From Aliiruegeria haliotis (lineage in GTDB: Bacteria > Pseudomonadota > Alphaproteobacteria > Rhodobacterales > Rhodobacteraceae), in contig NZ_PVTD01000013.1 in the NCBI RefSeq assembly GCF_003003255.1, forward strand, positions 1 through 64,000: 64,000 nt of DNA, written 5' to 3'. The notes under the pieces were generated by a model. It saw only the letters and a list, made by a program, of their open reading frames with translations, did not search any database and was not told the DNA's origin. This document shows positions 44,162 to 53,146 of this stretch, one piece after another (the stretch's first letter is position 1; each line of letters begins with the position of its first letter). Position numbers and translations under genes: made by a program.

Positions 44162-44970
44162 TGAGAGACTTACTCGTGAGGACGGCCTTGGCCACGACGC
44201 TTGGGATCGGTTTGTATGTCGGCACCCTGTCCCCTGCCCTGTCACAGGGCGTACCCGTCGTCGACACCCAGAACATCGCGCAAAACATCCAGCAGCTCCG
44301 GCAGATGATCGAAGACGAGATCCTGCAAAACGAGCAGCTGACGCAGCTCCGCGAACAGCTTGCGACACTCACGGACCAACTCGCGGAGCTGCAAAGAACC
44401 TATGAAGCACTTACCCGCCTTGCCGAGCTTCCCGAGATCATCCGCACCGAGATGGAGGACGAGCTGAACGGCCTGCTCGATCAGGAGTTCGGCGATATCC
44501 TCGCCACCATCGAGGCCATCAAGACGGGTGATTTCTCCGGCCTGTCCGGCTCCGGTGCGGGCGAGATCGAAACCCAGATGGACCGGGTGCTGGCCGATCT
44601 CGGATTTGACGACGACACCCTCTCGGAAATGGCCACCAGCGGAAATCCTGGGGCCAATCGTGTGGCGACGCAAGCCACGACCGGCGCGCTCGTCTCGGCA
44701 GCTGCCCAGAACAGTTATGAAGACGCGGGCCAATCGCTGGAACGCGTCGACCGCCTCGTCGGGCTGATCGATGACATGGACGAACTGAAGGAAAGTATCG
44801 ACCTCAACACGCGGGTGACGGCGGAGCTGGCAATTGCCCTTGTCGCCATGTGGCAGCTCGAAGCGGTGCAGACCGTGGGCGACGGCACAGGCGGCGTGAT
44901 CGATGCCGCAACCATCGCCGAGGAGCAGCGGTTTATGGACTTCACGCTGCCCGAGTTGCGGGCAGACTGA
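44161..44970 (+). CDS. virB5: VirB5-like minor pilus protein
   Basis: This 269-residue protein has a signal peptide (LATTLGIGLYVGTLSPALSQ) and a long helical region with many glutamines and leucines (TQNIAQNIQQLRQMIEDEIL, TQLREQLATLTDQLAELQRT), the coiled-coil style of VirB5/TrbJ proteins. The start overlaps the previous stop (TGATG). The assignment rests on helical pattern and position. Confidence 0.72.
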   Translation: MRDLLVRTALATTLGIGLYVGTLSPALSQGVPVVDTQNIAQNIQQLRQMIEDEILQNEQLTQLREQLATLTDQLAELQRTYEALTRLAELPEIIRTEMEDELNGLLDQEFGDILATIEAIKTGDFSGLSGSGAGEIETQMDRVLADLGFDDDTLSEMATSGNPGANRVATQATTGALVSAAAQNSYEDAGQSLERVDRLVGLIDDMDELKESIDLNTRVTAELAIALVAMWQLEAVQTVGDGTGGVIDAATIAEEQRFMDFTLPELRAD

Positions 44971-44986
44971 TCAAGGGTTGTGACAG

Positions 44987-45640
44987 GTGGCGAGTGAACA
45001 AGAAATCATCGAAGAAGAGCTGGTCTATGGTGCGCTGCGCCGCGAACGGCTCTGGCAACGCCTTGGCCTGATGGGCCTTGTCTTCGGTGTCATCGGCTGT
45101 CTGAGCGCCGCGGCTGTCTCGATCCTCGATGTCGACCCGCCCCCCGTCGTTGTCCCCTATGATCCCGCCACCGGCTTTGCACTCCCCGAAGCCTCGGTCG
45201 GCGCCTCCTCGGTGACCGCCAACCAGGCGATCATCGAGGCGGAGGTGTTCCGCTATGTGACCGACCGCGAGGTCTACAACCAGCTCGACAACGATCTGCG
45301 CATCCGCAGCGTTCTGCGCCGCTCGGACGGAGCTGCCGAGAGCGGGCTGCGCCAGATCTGGAACAGCGCCAACGAGAATTATCCGCCGACGGTCTATGGC
45401 CCCAATGCCCGGCTCGACGTGGAAATACTCAGCATCAACCGGATCGGAACCAACCGCGCCACGGTCCGCCTGCGCAAGCGCCTGACCTCCATCAATGGCG
45501 TCCAAACCGGGCTTTTCACCGCCACGCTTCTCTTCGAGTTCCGCCCCGAGACTCGCCGCTCCATCGATGAGGTCTGGACCAATCCTTTTGGTTTTACGGT
45601 CCTCGAGTATTCCGTCCGCTCCGACAGATTGGAGAATTAG
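44987..45640 (+). CDS. virB8: VirB8 inner-membrane protein
   Basis: This 217-residue protein has a short N-terminal cytoplasmic part, one membrane helix (LGLMGLVFGVIGCLSAAAVS) and a periplasmic domain with FRYVTDREVYNQLDNDLRIR and the late V-L-E-Y, the VirB8 pattern. It starts at a GTG. It links the inner-membrane complex to VirB9/10. Confidence 0.85.
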   Translation: MASEQEIIEEELVYGALRRERLWQRLGLMGLVFGVIGCLSAAAVSILDVDPPPVVVPYDPATGFALPEASVGASSVTANQAIIEAEVFRYVTDREVYNQLDNDLRIRSVLRRSDGAAESGLRQIWNSANENYPPTVYGPNARLDVEILSINRIGTNRATVRLRKRLTSINGVQTGLFTATLLFEFRPETRRSIDEVWTNPFGFTVLEYSVRSDRLEN

Positions 45641-45641
45641 T

Positions 45642-46337
45642 TTGCTTAAGAAGGCCCTCGTAACAATTGTGCTTGTGCTGCTGCCCGGCCTCGCCTTCGC
45701 CGAGGCCATCCCGCGCGGTGGCCCCAATGACAACCGGGTGCGCTTGGCCACCTACGAGGAAGGTCAGGTCTATCGCCTCAATGTCTCGTTGACCCATGTG
45801 ACCACCGTTGAGTTCGGCGAAGGCGAAAGCATCCGCTCGATCATTGCGGGCGACACGGAAGGCTTCGAGATCGACGGCGTGCCCGGCGGTCAGGCCTTCG
45901 CGATCAAGCCTGTGGCGCGCGGAGTGCATACCAATGTGACCGTCTACACGAACAGGCGCAGTTATTACTTCAACGTCCAGGAGACCCGCAGCCCGACCTT
46001 CTACGTGGTGCAGTTCCGCTACCCCGAAGACAATACGCGGCCCACACGTGCCATCGCGGCCCAAGCGCCGAACTATAATTACGGTGCCAGCGCGCGGACC
46101 GAGTTCACCCCCACCCGTGTCTGGGATGACGGGACGTTCACGTATTTCGAATTTCCGCGGAACGCGCCGGTGCCTGCGATCTTCCGCTACGCCAATGGCC
46201 GTGAGCGCACGGTCAACACGCAAGCCACCGAGGACGGCGTGATCCGGGTTTCAGGCGTGAACCGACAATGGGTGCTGCGGATCGGGGAGGTGGTGGTCTG
46301 CATCGAGGCCACACCACCTGCGGGGGTGGGCTCATGA
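45642..46337 (+). CDS. virB9: VirB9 outer-membrane core protein
   Basis: This protein has about 231 residues and a signal peptide (ALVTIVLVLLPGLAFAEA). The CagX/VirB9 domain includes YEEGQVYRLNVSLTHVTTVE, then FAIKPVARGVHTNVTVYTN and the C-terminal FPRNAPVPAIFRYANGRERT. It starts at TTG 45642 with GGAG seven bases upstream. It overlaps virB10 by four bases. Confidence 0.9.
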   Translation: MLKKALVTIVLVLLPGLAFAEAIPRGGPNDNRVRLATYEEGQVYRLNVSLTHVTTVEFGEGESIRSIIAGDTEGFEIDGVPGGQAFAIKPVARGVHTNVTVYTNRRSYYFNVQETRSPTFYVVQFRYPEDNTRPTRAIAAQAPNYNYGASARTEFTPTRVWDDGTFTYFEFPRNAPVPAIFRYANGRERTVNTQATEDGVIRVSGVNRQWVLRIGEVVVCIEATPPAGVGS

Positions 46338-47713
46338 GCGATACTGGAAACGCGGACCTCGAAAAGCGCCTCGCCGCTCTCGAGCAAGGCAAAGGCGCGA
46401 GCTCACCCCCTGCCCCACGGCGCTCACCGCTGCTCGCATTGGTCGTCGTCCTCGTGATCGGCGCAGGCGGCTCCCTACTCTATCTCATGTCCCAACCCGA
46501 GGAAGAGGAGGCGCTGCCCACGGCCACGCCGGACGTGTTCCAAAACGAGGGCGACGGGTTCGGCGCCATCGAAACCCTCCCTCCACCCGAGCCAGAGGTG
46601 GTGTTGGTCGCACCGGAACCAGCAGAACCGAATGCCGAGCTTCTGGCGCAGCTCGCAGCCCTTCAGGCCCAGATCGAGGAATTGCGCAACGCGCCCGAAC
46701 CCGTCGTCGAGGAAGACACGGCTGCGGCCGAGGCCATCGACGCGCTGACCGCACAGATCGCCGGCTTGCAAGCCGCATCCGAGGCCGCGCAACAGCAGTT
46801 CCGGGATGAACTCACAGCGCGCGATCGCGAACTGGAGCAACTCCGCATGGACCTCGAACTCGCGCAGCTCGAGGCCAACCGACCGCTGCCCGCACCCATT
46901 GGGCCCACCGAGGACGAGTTGCGGGCGCGGGAAGAAGAGCGGCTGCGGCGCGAGGAGGAAGCAAGACGTCTCGCGGAACTCGAGCGCCGCGCGGCCGAGG
47001 AACGCGCCTTCCAGGACCGCCGCATCACCTCGCCCACCATCGCTTTTGGCGGTGCCTCCGGAGCGAATGAAACGGCATTGACAGAGCGCACCTTCGGCGA
47101 GGTGACGGATTTCGTGCTGAACGGCGCGTTGCCCACGTCGGTGACGCAAGCCGAGGTCATCGCCAATCCCTCCAACACCATTATCCAGGGCACGATGATC
47201 CAGGCCGTGATGGAAACCGCCCTCGACAGTTCCCTGCCCGGCCAAACCCGGGCCGTTGTTTCCGAAGACGTGTTCAGTTTCGATGGCGCGCGCCTCCTGA
47301 TCCCACGCGGGTCCCGTCTGATCGGACGCTATCGCTCGGGCGTCGATATCGCACAGCGCCGGGTCACCATCGCCTGGGACCGGATCATCCTGCCCGATAA
47401 TCAGACCGTCCAGATCAGCTCCTTCGGGGGTGATGAGTTGGGTCGCTCAGGTGTGACCGGCTTTGTCGATACGCGCTTTGATGAGCGTTTCGGTTCGGCG
47501 GCGTTGATTTCTCTGATCTCAGCGGCCCCAAGCGCCGCCGCTGCCAATGTGCAAGACGAGACCGCAGCGGATGTGCTCGAAGACGTGGGCGATGATCTGG
47601 CCGATGCCACGGACAGCGTCATAGGCGATTACCTCTCCATCGGACCGGTCATCTATGTCGACCAGGGCGCCCGCGTCACCGTCATGGTCGACCGCGATCT
47701 GGAGATATTCTGA
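46334..47713 (+). CDS. virB10: VirB10 channel protein
   Basis: This 459-residue protein has a cytoplasmic tail, one helix (PLLALVVVLVIGAGGSLLYL), a proline-poor but Glu/Gln-rich periplasmic linker with charged repeats (DELRAREEERLRREEEARRL), and the VirB10/TrbI domain with VFSFDGARLLIPRGSRLIGR and VTIAWDRIILPDNQTVQIS. It spans both membranes. It starts in the virB9 stop (ATGA). Confidence 0.93.
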   Translation: MSDTGNADLEKRLAALEQGKGASSPPAPRRSPLLALVVVLVIGAGGSLLYLMSQPEEEEALPTATPDVFQNEGDGFGAIETLPPPEPEVVLVAPEPAEPNAELLAQLAALQAQIEELRNAPEPVVEEDTAAAEAIDALTAQIAGLQAASEAAQQQFRDELTARDRELEQLRMDLELAQLEANRPLPAPIGPTEDELRAREEERLRREEEARRLAELERRAAEERAFQDRRITSPTIAFGGASGANETALTERTFGEVTDFVLNGALPTSVTQAEVIANPSNTIIQGTMIQAVMETALDSSLPGQTRAVVSEDVFSFDGARLLIPRGSRLIGRYRSGVDIAQRRVTIAWDRIILPDNQTVQISSFGGDELGRSGVTGFVDTRFDERFGSAALISLISAAPSAAAANVQDETAADVLEDVGDDLADATDSVIGDYLSIGPVIYVDQGARVTVMVDRDLEIF

Positions 47714-47717
47714 GCCC

Positions 47718-48704
47718 ATGTCGCTGAGCTATCTCGAAACCTCGCTCGACCGGATCGACGCCGCCGCACGCGACGATGTCATCGAGATCTGCATCAACCC
47801 CGATGGCAGCTGCTGGGGTGAGTTTCAGGGCGATCACTTCATGCGAAAGCTGGACCAGGCGTTGACCGCAACCGAAGTGAAAGACCTCGGCAACCAGATC
47901 GCCTCCTCTGCCAACACCACGATGAGCAAGGACCGCCCCATCGTCTCGGTCTCGATCACTTACAAGGGCCGTCCGATCCGCGCACAGGTCATCACCCCGC
48001 CTGCCGTGCTCTCGGCCATGTCGATCAGCCTTCGGTTCTTCTCGAGCCTGCCGCTCGAGGGAATTGCGCTTGATTTCCTTTTTGGCAAGGAACGCAAACT
48101 CGAAGAACTCCGCCTCGAGAAAACCCGGAAATTGCGCGAGGTCGTAGCGGCGGGCGTGATCGACGATGCCCTCGCCTTCTGCGTCGAGAACAAGCTCAAC
48201 ATGATCGTCTCGGGTGGCACCTCCACCGGCAAGACCGTCGCCGCGCGCAAGATCCTCTCGCACGTGCCATCAGAGGAACGCATCGTCACCATCGAGGAAG
48301 CCGCCGAGCTTCTGCCGACCCAGCCCAATGCCGTGACCCTCATCGCCAATCGCGATGCGGAGTTCCAGACCGCCGATGTGCTGCTCACCGCAACGTTGCG
48401 CATGCGCCCCGACCGGATCATCCTGGGCGAGGTGCGCGGCAAGGAAGCCATGACCTTCCTCGAAGCCATCAACACGGGCCATGGCGGCTCCATGACAACG
48501 CTTCACGCCGAAACCCCGCAACTTGCCGTGCAGCGTCTGGCAATCGCCGCACTCAAAACCGAAATCCCGATGACCTATGCCGACATGATCCAGTACATCG
48601 AGAACTCCATCGACGTGATCATCCAGGCCGGTCGCCACGACGGCAAACGCGGCATCACCGAATTCTATCTCCCCGGCGCAGACCAGATCGGAGCTTCCCA
48701 ATGA
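47718..48704 (+). CDS. virB11: VirB11 ATPase
   Basis: This 328-residue hexameric ATPase has Walker A in MIVSGGTSTGKTVAARKIL, Walker B in RPDRIILGEVRGKEAMTFLE and the histidine box GHGGSMTTLHAETPQLAVQR. It supplies energy for pilus assembly or substrate transfer. It is followed with a four-base overlap by a small DUF4177-like gene. Confidence 0.95.
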   Translation: MSLSYLETSLDRIDAAARDDVIEICINPDGSCWGEFQGDHFMRKLDQALTATEVKDLGNQIASSANTTMSKDRPIVSVSITYKGRPIRAQVITPPAVLSAMSISLRFFSSLPLEGIALDFLFGKERKLEELRLEKTRKLREVVAAGVIDDALAFCVENKLNMIVSGGTSTGKTVAARKILSHVPSEERIVTIEEAAELLPTQPNAVTLIANRDAEFQTADVLLTATLRMRPDRIILGEVRGKEAMTFLEAINTGHGGSMTTLHAETPQLAVQRLAIAALKTEIPMTYADMIQYIENSIDVIIQAGRHDGKRGITEFYLPGADQIGASQ

Positions 48705-48895
48705 AGACCTTTGAATATGAAATCCTCAGTTTCCCCATGACCCGTAAGACCAGCCTCGCTGACATGCAGGCCAGCCTGAATGCCAAAGGTGCAGAAGGCT
48801 GGGAGGTCGTGTCGATCAGCTCCTCGGAATTCGCCAACGTGGGACACACTGTCTTCCTGAAGCGCGAGACCACACCCGCCGGAGCCACGGCATGA
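48701..48895 (+). CDS. small DUF4177-like protein in T4SS operon
   Basis: This 64-residue protein starts MKTFEYEILSFPMTRKTSLA, then ADMQASLNAKGAEGWEVVSI and VFLKRE, the short beta-alpha-beta pattern of DUF4177-type proteins. The ATG overlaps the virB11 stop (ATGA), and its stop overlaps the next ATG. Tight packing suggests a T4SS-related role, but none is known to me. Confidence 0.75.
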   Translation: MKTFEYEILSFPMTRKTSLADMQASLNAKGAEGWEVVSISSSEFANVGHTVFLKRETTPAGATA

Positions 48896-49305
48896 GGCAG
48901 GCGGGCTGTACCCTCGTACTGACTACGCTGGTCCTGGGCCTGACGTCGGCACCCGGCTTCGCTGAGCGCAATCTCGTGCCGACCCTCGAGCGCAGTTTCG
49001 ACGTCTGTCCAGACCGGCCCGCTGAACCCATGTGGATGCAGGAGATCCCCCTGCGCCAAGCCTATCAGCGCGTGTTGGTACAGGATATCTACCGCGCCCA
49101 AAACCTCGAGCGCATCGTCGAGAGCGGCAACTGCGATTGCGAGACCCGCTTCCCATCTTGGGGCGCGGCCGAGGAGGTGTTTCGTGAGCGCCACGCCAGT
49201 GACGAACGCTGGGAGATGCTGGAAGCTTCCGACTCCTATAACCGGCGCGCCAACGAAGTTCGCCTTGAGGCCAAAGCCATCTGCGAAGCCGCAGGCAATT
49301 GGTAA
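48892..49305 (+). CDS. hypothetical exported protein in T4SS operon
   Basis: This 137-residue protein has a signal peptide (TLVLTTLVLGLTSAPGFAE) and then a Trp-, Arg- and Cys-containing part: LRQAYQRVLVQDIYRAQNLE, NCDCETRFPSWGAAEEVFRE. The four cysteines (one inside the signal region) suggest disulfides. It sits between virB11 and virB6 with tight spacing. It is not recognised outside this context. Confidence 0.7.
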   Translation: MRQAGCTLVLTTLVLGLTSAPGFAERNLVPTLERSFDVCPDRPAEPMWMQEIPLRQAYQRVLVQDIYRAQNLERIVESGNCDCETRFPSWGAAEEVFRERHASDERWEMLEASDSYNRRANEVRLEAKAICEAAGNW

Positions 49306-49317
49306 GGCTGATCCCCG

Positions 49318-50394
49318 ATGAGCGTCGTCACCTATTTCGTTGAAACCTCCCAGGGCTATCTCGACACCGCCGCAGAAACCCAGTTCGGGTCCGTTGCGGC
49401 AACGGTCGGCACGCTTCTGGTGCTGGGAACAACACTGGTGGTAATCCTCGTCTTCCTGAACATGATCTACCAATACAAGGCGATGGACGGCCGCACGGCC
49501 TTCTGGCTCGCGGTCAAGATCGGGTTGATCGGGATATTCGCGACCAACTGGGTGCAGTTCAACGCCCTCTCCTCCGCCATCCTGGCCGGCATCGACAGCA
49601 TTGCGGGGGCGCTTGTCGCCTCGGTCGGTGGCGGAACCCCGGGTCCCTCTGGCACGTTCGCGGAAGAATTCGACCGGTTGATCGCCGAGTTGGGGGACTA
49701 TTTGAACGCCGCTGGTTCCGAGTTGAACTGGATGGCCGGCGCCATGCTCGACATTGTCGGGGTCCTCTTGCTCTCGATTCTCGGCGGACTCGCAGCCTTC
49801 ATACTCGTGGCCTCGCGTTTGATGATCGCACTTCTGATCGGGATCGCTCCAGTCATGATTTTCCTGACCCTCTTCGAAGTGACCAAGGATTACTTCGCGC
49901 GCTGGCTTTCGGCGCTGGTTTCCTTCGCGCTCTACCCCATCGTCGTCGCCGGCGTGTTCGCAACAATCACTGGCGTCTCTTCCGCTCTGATTGGTGAGCT
50001 TGGCGACCCGGAAGGGGCATCAAATATCGGTGCGCTCATTCCGTTCTTCATGATGGTCCTCATGGCCAAGGGCTTCATCATCGCCACGCCGTTTATCGTC
50101 CGTGCGATCTCGGGAAACATCATGATGCCCGCCCTCTCCGGTGGCCTTGGTGGCGGCTATAGCTTCGCCCGCGCTGCAATGGGCAGCCAGCAGGCCTACA
50201 ACCGCTATCTGATCGGCGGTGCCAGTGGCGCCGAATACGCAGCCCTCAGGGCGCGGCAGTTTTTTGGTGTGCAGCAGATGCCAGTGCGGCAAGGCATGGG
50301 ACAGACAGGTCAGGCAAGCGGCACTGGGTCACCGGGGGCCGGGTCTCAAATGCTGGCGCAACTGGCCCGGTTGGGAAGGCTGGGGCGACGATGA
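49318..50394 (+). CDS. virB6: VirB6/TrbL inner-membrane channel protein
   Basis: This 358-residue membrane protein has about six hydrophobic helices, for example LVLGTTLVVILVFLNMIYQY, AFWLAVKIGLIGIFATNWV and LMIALLIGIAPVMIFLTLFE, and FARWLSALVSFALYPIVVAG. The C-terminus is a Gly/Gln-rich tail. This is the VirB6/TrbL pattern. It is last in the cluster, whereas virB6 normally follows virB5. Confidence 0.87.
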   Translation: MSVVTYFVETSQGYLDTAAETQFGSVAATVGTLLVLGTTLVVILVFLNMIYQYKAMDGRTAFWLAVKIGLIGIFATNWVQFNALSSAILAGIDSIAGALVASVGGGTPGPSGTFAEEFDRLIAELGDYLNAAGSELNWMAGAMLDIVGVLLLSILGGLAAFILVASRLMIALLIGIAPVMIFLTLFEVTKDYFARWLSALVSFALYPIVVAGVFATITGVSSALIGELGDPEGASNIGALIPFFMMVLMAKGFIIATPFIVRAISGNIMMPALSGGLGGGYSFARAAMGSQQAYNRYLIGGASGAEYAALRARQFFGVQQMPVRQGMGQTGQASGTGSPGAGSQMLAQLARLGRLGRR

Positions 50395-50424
50395 TGACGT
50401 TTTGTTTTGCAAGGCCGCTGAGCC

Positions 50425-51822
50425 ATGGATGAACGAGGGTCCCATAAACATTCACCAGTAAAAACGGTACCATTGGAGCTGGTGCAAACAATCCTACGTT
50501 CAGCAGTCAATAGAAGATCTGTCGGGCTTGAAGAGGCAATACGGGTTCTGGATTGCGATGCACATCACGCCAACCGCGTCTTGCGCCAAATGGCCGAGGC
50601 TGGGTACTTGGAGCCTGCCGACATCCTTGACGGTTTGTTTTATTGGCAGCTAACGCCGAACGGAACTCGCCTGGCACTGGAACCCAAGCGAAAGCGCATC
50701 GGGCGCGATAAGGTTCAGATCATCATTTCTGAACTTCTTGCTCGGGCCAAGGTCATCAACAGCGATCCGAACCGCCTGCAACGTATCACATTGAAACTGT
50801 TCGGCAGCGCGCTTGAGGAGCGTTTCGACTACGGGGACGTAGATGTTTCGATTGCGTATATGCGGCGCCAACTCGGCGATATCGAACGAGAGCGCATCGA
50901 AAACAGACTGAAAGCCCGTCAAAGCAAGTCAGACCGCCAATCCTTTCACGGACGTCTCATGGGGGCGGAACGTCAGGATACGCGCGAGATCATGGCGTTC
51001 CTGAAAAAGGGTCTGCCACATCTTTCGCTCATGAATGATGATCCTATGGACCTCGGGACACCGTATCTTTGGCTGGTCGACCACGACGTGAAGACAGACA
51101 GACCAATTGATGTTTCCGACGATATCGTTCGACCCAACCGGCCTTCGATCCTCGACCAACACCCGAGAAAATCCCTACCGACCATCACACTGCTTGAAGC
51201 ACGACACAGAACCATTTCTGCGAGTACCAAAGTTGCGATTGATGACATGCAAATAGGTTTGGAGGACGCAGCCGCGCTCGAGGAACAAATGTGGTCTCCA
51301 AAGGTCACGCGCGAAGGCGCTTTCGTTGCTAATGACATCAGAAGTGAGAAGCGGGTCAAATTCGCCGGGTTTCAGCATTTATGTTCGATCTGGAAAAAAG
51401 ACCTAGGCGGCGTAGCGATGTTGAAGGAAGCCCTCGACTGGTGCGATGAACATAAGGTTTGGGTCAGAGACCTATTCCCGAGAGTTTCAATCCAACGGTC
51501 CGACCGGACACATATCATACGCCTCGGGTGGGGCCATGACCTGATCTATTTCAATGTCGGTAGCAAATCGACAACTGGGAGCCTGTTGCCTCGAAATCGA
51601 ACACGCGTTTCCAAAATTGACTTGGCCGGAGCCTATGCGGTCGGCAGGGCACTTTCGAAAATGTATGACGAAAGTAGGTCCGCGAAAATGCCTTGGTTCA
51701 GCGCCGAAATCTTGCTTCCCCTGGTGGAGGTTGAAAAGCTCCCGGATTTCCCGCGGCTGCATGAAGCTGGCGCGTTCAAAGAAGGCGCCTTTCAAGGCCT
51801 GCGGGAGGTCACCTTCTTCTGA
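50425..51822 (+). CDS. winged-helix + nucleotidyltransferase-like protein, unknown function
   Basis: This 465-residue protein has no family I can name. Residues of about 15-85 look like a winged helix (LVQTILRSAVNRRSVGLEEA, NRVLRQMAEAGYLEP, YWQLTPNGTRLAL). Residues of about 95-145 carry a polymerase-beta-type nucleotidyltransferase signature: LKLFGSALEERFDYGDVDVS, with G-S followed nine residues later by D-V-D. The remaining 320 residues are unassigned. The gene starts 30 bases after virB6 and its stop faces the stop of the GIY-YIG gene 53 bases away. Sampled 60-base lines give about 47-57% GC against 62% in virB6. Confidence 0.72.
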   Translation: MDERGSHKHSPVKTVPLELVQTILRSAVNRRSVGLEEAIRVLDCDAHHANRVLRQMAEAGYLEPADILDGLFYWQLTPNGTRLALEPKRKRIGRDKVQIIISELLARAKVINSDPNRLQRITLKLFGSALEERFDYGDVDVSIAYMRRQLGDIERERIENRLKARQSKSDRQSFHGRLMGAERQDTREIMAFLKKGLPHLSLMNDDPMDLGTPYLWLVDHDVKTDRPIDVSDDIVRPNRPSILDQHPRKSLPTITLLEARHRTISASTKVAIDDMQIGLEDAAALEEQMWSPKVTREGAFVANDIRSEKRVKFAGFQHLCSIWKKDLGGVAMLKEALDWCDEHKVWVRDLFPRVSIQRSDRTHIIRLGWGHDLIYFNVGSKSTTGSLLPRNRTRVSKIDLAGAYAVGRALSKMYDESRSAKMPWFSAEILLPLVEVEKLPDFPRLHEAGAFKEGAFQGLREVTFF

Positions 51823-51875
51823 GCTCGGATCACGCGCCCTACTCCGCACGAACCTGTTTCAATAGAGAAGCACGC

Positions 51876-53141
51876 CTAATTGCCCGGCTCCACCTTGACG
51901 ATCAACTGGCGTTGGCTGTCGTACCTGTACTCGTGCAACCTGCGTTCCTGAATGAGCTGAACGGCTTGGCTCACATGCTCAGGGAGCACGTAGAACCATT
52001 CTCGAGGATGGACCGCCTTGCCAAACCGGTCCGTGATCACAAGACCCTGCGGACGCGCTGCATCAAAAAAGCGATGCAAAAGGTCTTCGACCTTCATGCG
52101 CTCCAGATTGTGCAACTCGTAGGTGGCGACAATCTCTACAGGCGCGAGCAGGAATGTTGGGTCGTTCTTCGCATCAGCAATACGCCTCCGGACTTCCTGA
52201 CTGGTCACACCGACCTTGTGCAGGATCCTTGACACTTCTGCGATTTCCGGGGCTGTCGACAGGCTTCGCGCCACATACACTGTGCCGGTGACCGCCATGC
52301 TATCCTGATCCCATTCCGGATCGAGCCGCCCAAACCCGGCTCTTTCGACAATCCGTGCGGTCTTATCCGCTGCGAGCGCTTTGCGGAATGACGATGATAG
52401 GGGATCATTCTCCATGCCATTGGAAAAGATGATCCGTAAACGGTGATCCGGCTTACCGCTCCTGCGCGACAGTTCTGTTTTTTCGGCGACATAGACAAGG
52501 AGGCCGCGATGAATGAAGAAATCGCCTTCATAGACCGTGATCTCAACATTGTCCTGAACCGGGAGAACCTTTCGATCTCCGGACTCGAGCTTCGACTGCA
52601 TCTCGGCAAAGCCGTCTTCGAAATGTTCGAAATCCGGACACGGGAACATGTCAGCCCGGTGGTCAGGCAACTGACGCTCTGAGGCTGGCGTCACGTTTCG
52701 GATGTTGAGAACTGCATCGTGCACGTCCAAGTCATCATCGCCGAAGATGTCGTCGAGGCTGGCCGGAACTTCCTCGTCGGCAACTTCTTCGCGCCAATCG
52801 GGCTCAGGCTCAGCCGGAGACTCCGTTTCGGGAATGGTTGCGGTCGATACCACTGGATGGCCATGCCCAAGCAGCCGGTTCCGGTCTGCCGCCATCATCG
52901 CAGCCGATGGACTGGTCCGAATTGAACGCCAGATTGTCCCGAGTTTCATCTCCTCGAGGTCCAAGCTGTTGTCGTCCGGAATCCGACCGTTCGACTCGTA
53001 GAAAGCATTCACCTGCGAGACGATCTCGGCGTTTCGAGCATCTGGTGTTGCCGCCGCGCCGCGGTTTGTTTCCTTAATGTCGAGAAGCCCGAATTCATCC
53101 GGCTCTTCGAAGATTTCATCGAGGGATCGGTAGCGCGGCAT
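51876..53141 (-). CDS. GIY-YIG nuclease (T5orf172-like) of defence cassette
   Basis: This protein has 421 residues. The C-terminal third (residues 287-388) has the GIY-YIG pattern of the T5orf172 group: V-Y-V at 288-290, HKVGVTSQEVRRRIADAK with K-V-G at 309-311 and Arg318, and an ERMKVEDLLHRFF segment with Glu352. An acidic S-L-D-x-I-F motif occurs at residues 6-11 and 128-133. Residues 47-76 resemble the helicase C-terminus. It starts six bases after the helicase stop. Its role as the cleaving subunit is inference; it could instead only bind DNA. Confidence 0.8.
   Translation of the reverse strand: MPRYRSLDEIFEEPDEFGLLDIKETNRGAAATPDARNAEIVSQVNAFYESNGRIPDDNSLDLEEMKLGTIWRSIRTSPSAAMMAADRNRLLGHGHPVVSTATIPETESPAEPEPDWREEVADEEVPASLDDIFGDDDLDVHDAVLNIRNVTPASERQLPDHRADMFPCPDFEHFEDGFAEMQSKLESGDRKVLPVQDNVEITVYEGDFFIHRGLLVYVAEKTELSRRSGKPDHRLRIIFSNGMENDPLSSSFRKALAADKTARIVERAGFGRLDPEWDQDSMAVTGTVYVARSLSTAPEIAEVSRILHKVGVTSQEVRRRIADAKNDPTFLLAPVEIVATYELHNLERMKVEDLLHRFFDAARPQGLVITDRFGKAVHPREWFYVLPEHVSQAVQLIQERRLHEYRYDSQRQLIVKVEPGN
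52914..53003 (-). other. shared module, copy in GIY-YIG N-terminus
   Basis: Codons for residues 47-76 (FYESNGRIPDDNS, then LDLEEMKLGTIW and RSIRT) align without gaps to helicase residues 644-673. Identical positions include F, G-R, P, S, D, E, L, I and T. Confidence 0.65.
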
Positions 53142-53146
53142 AGGGC

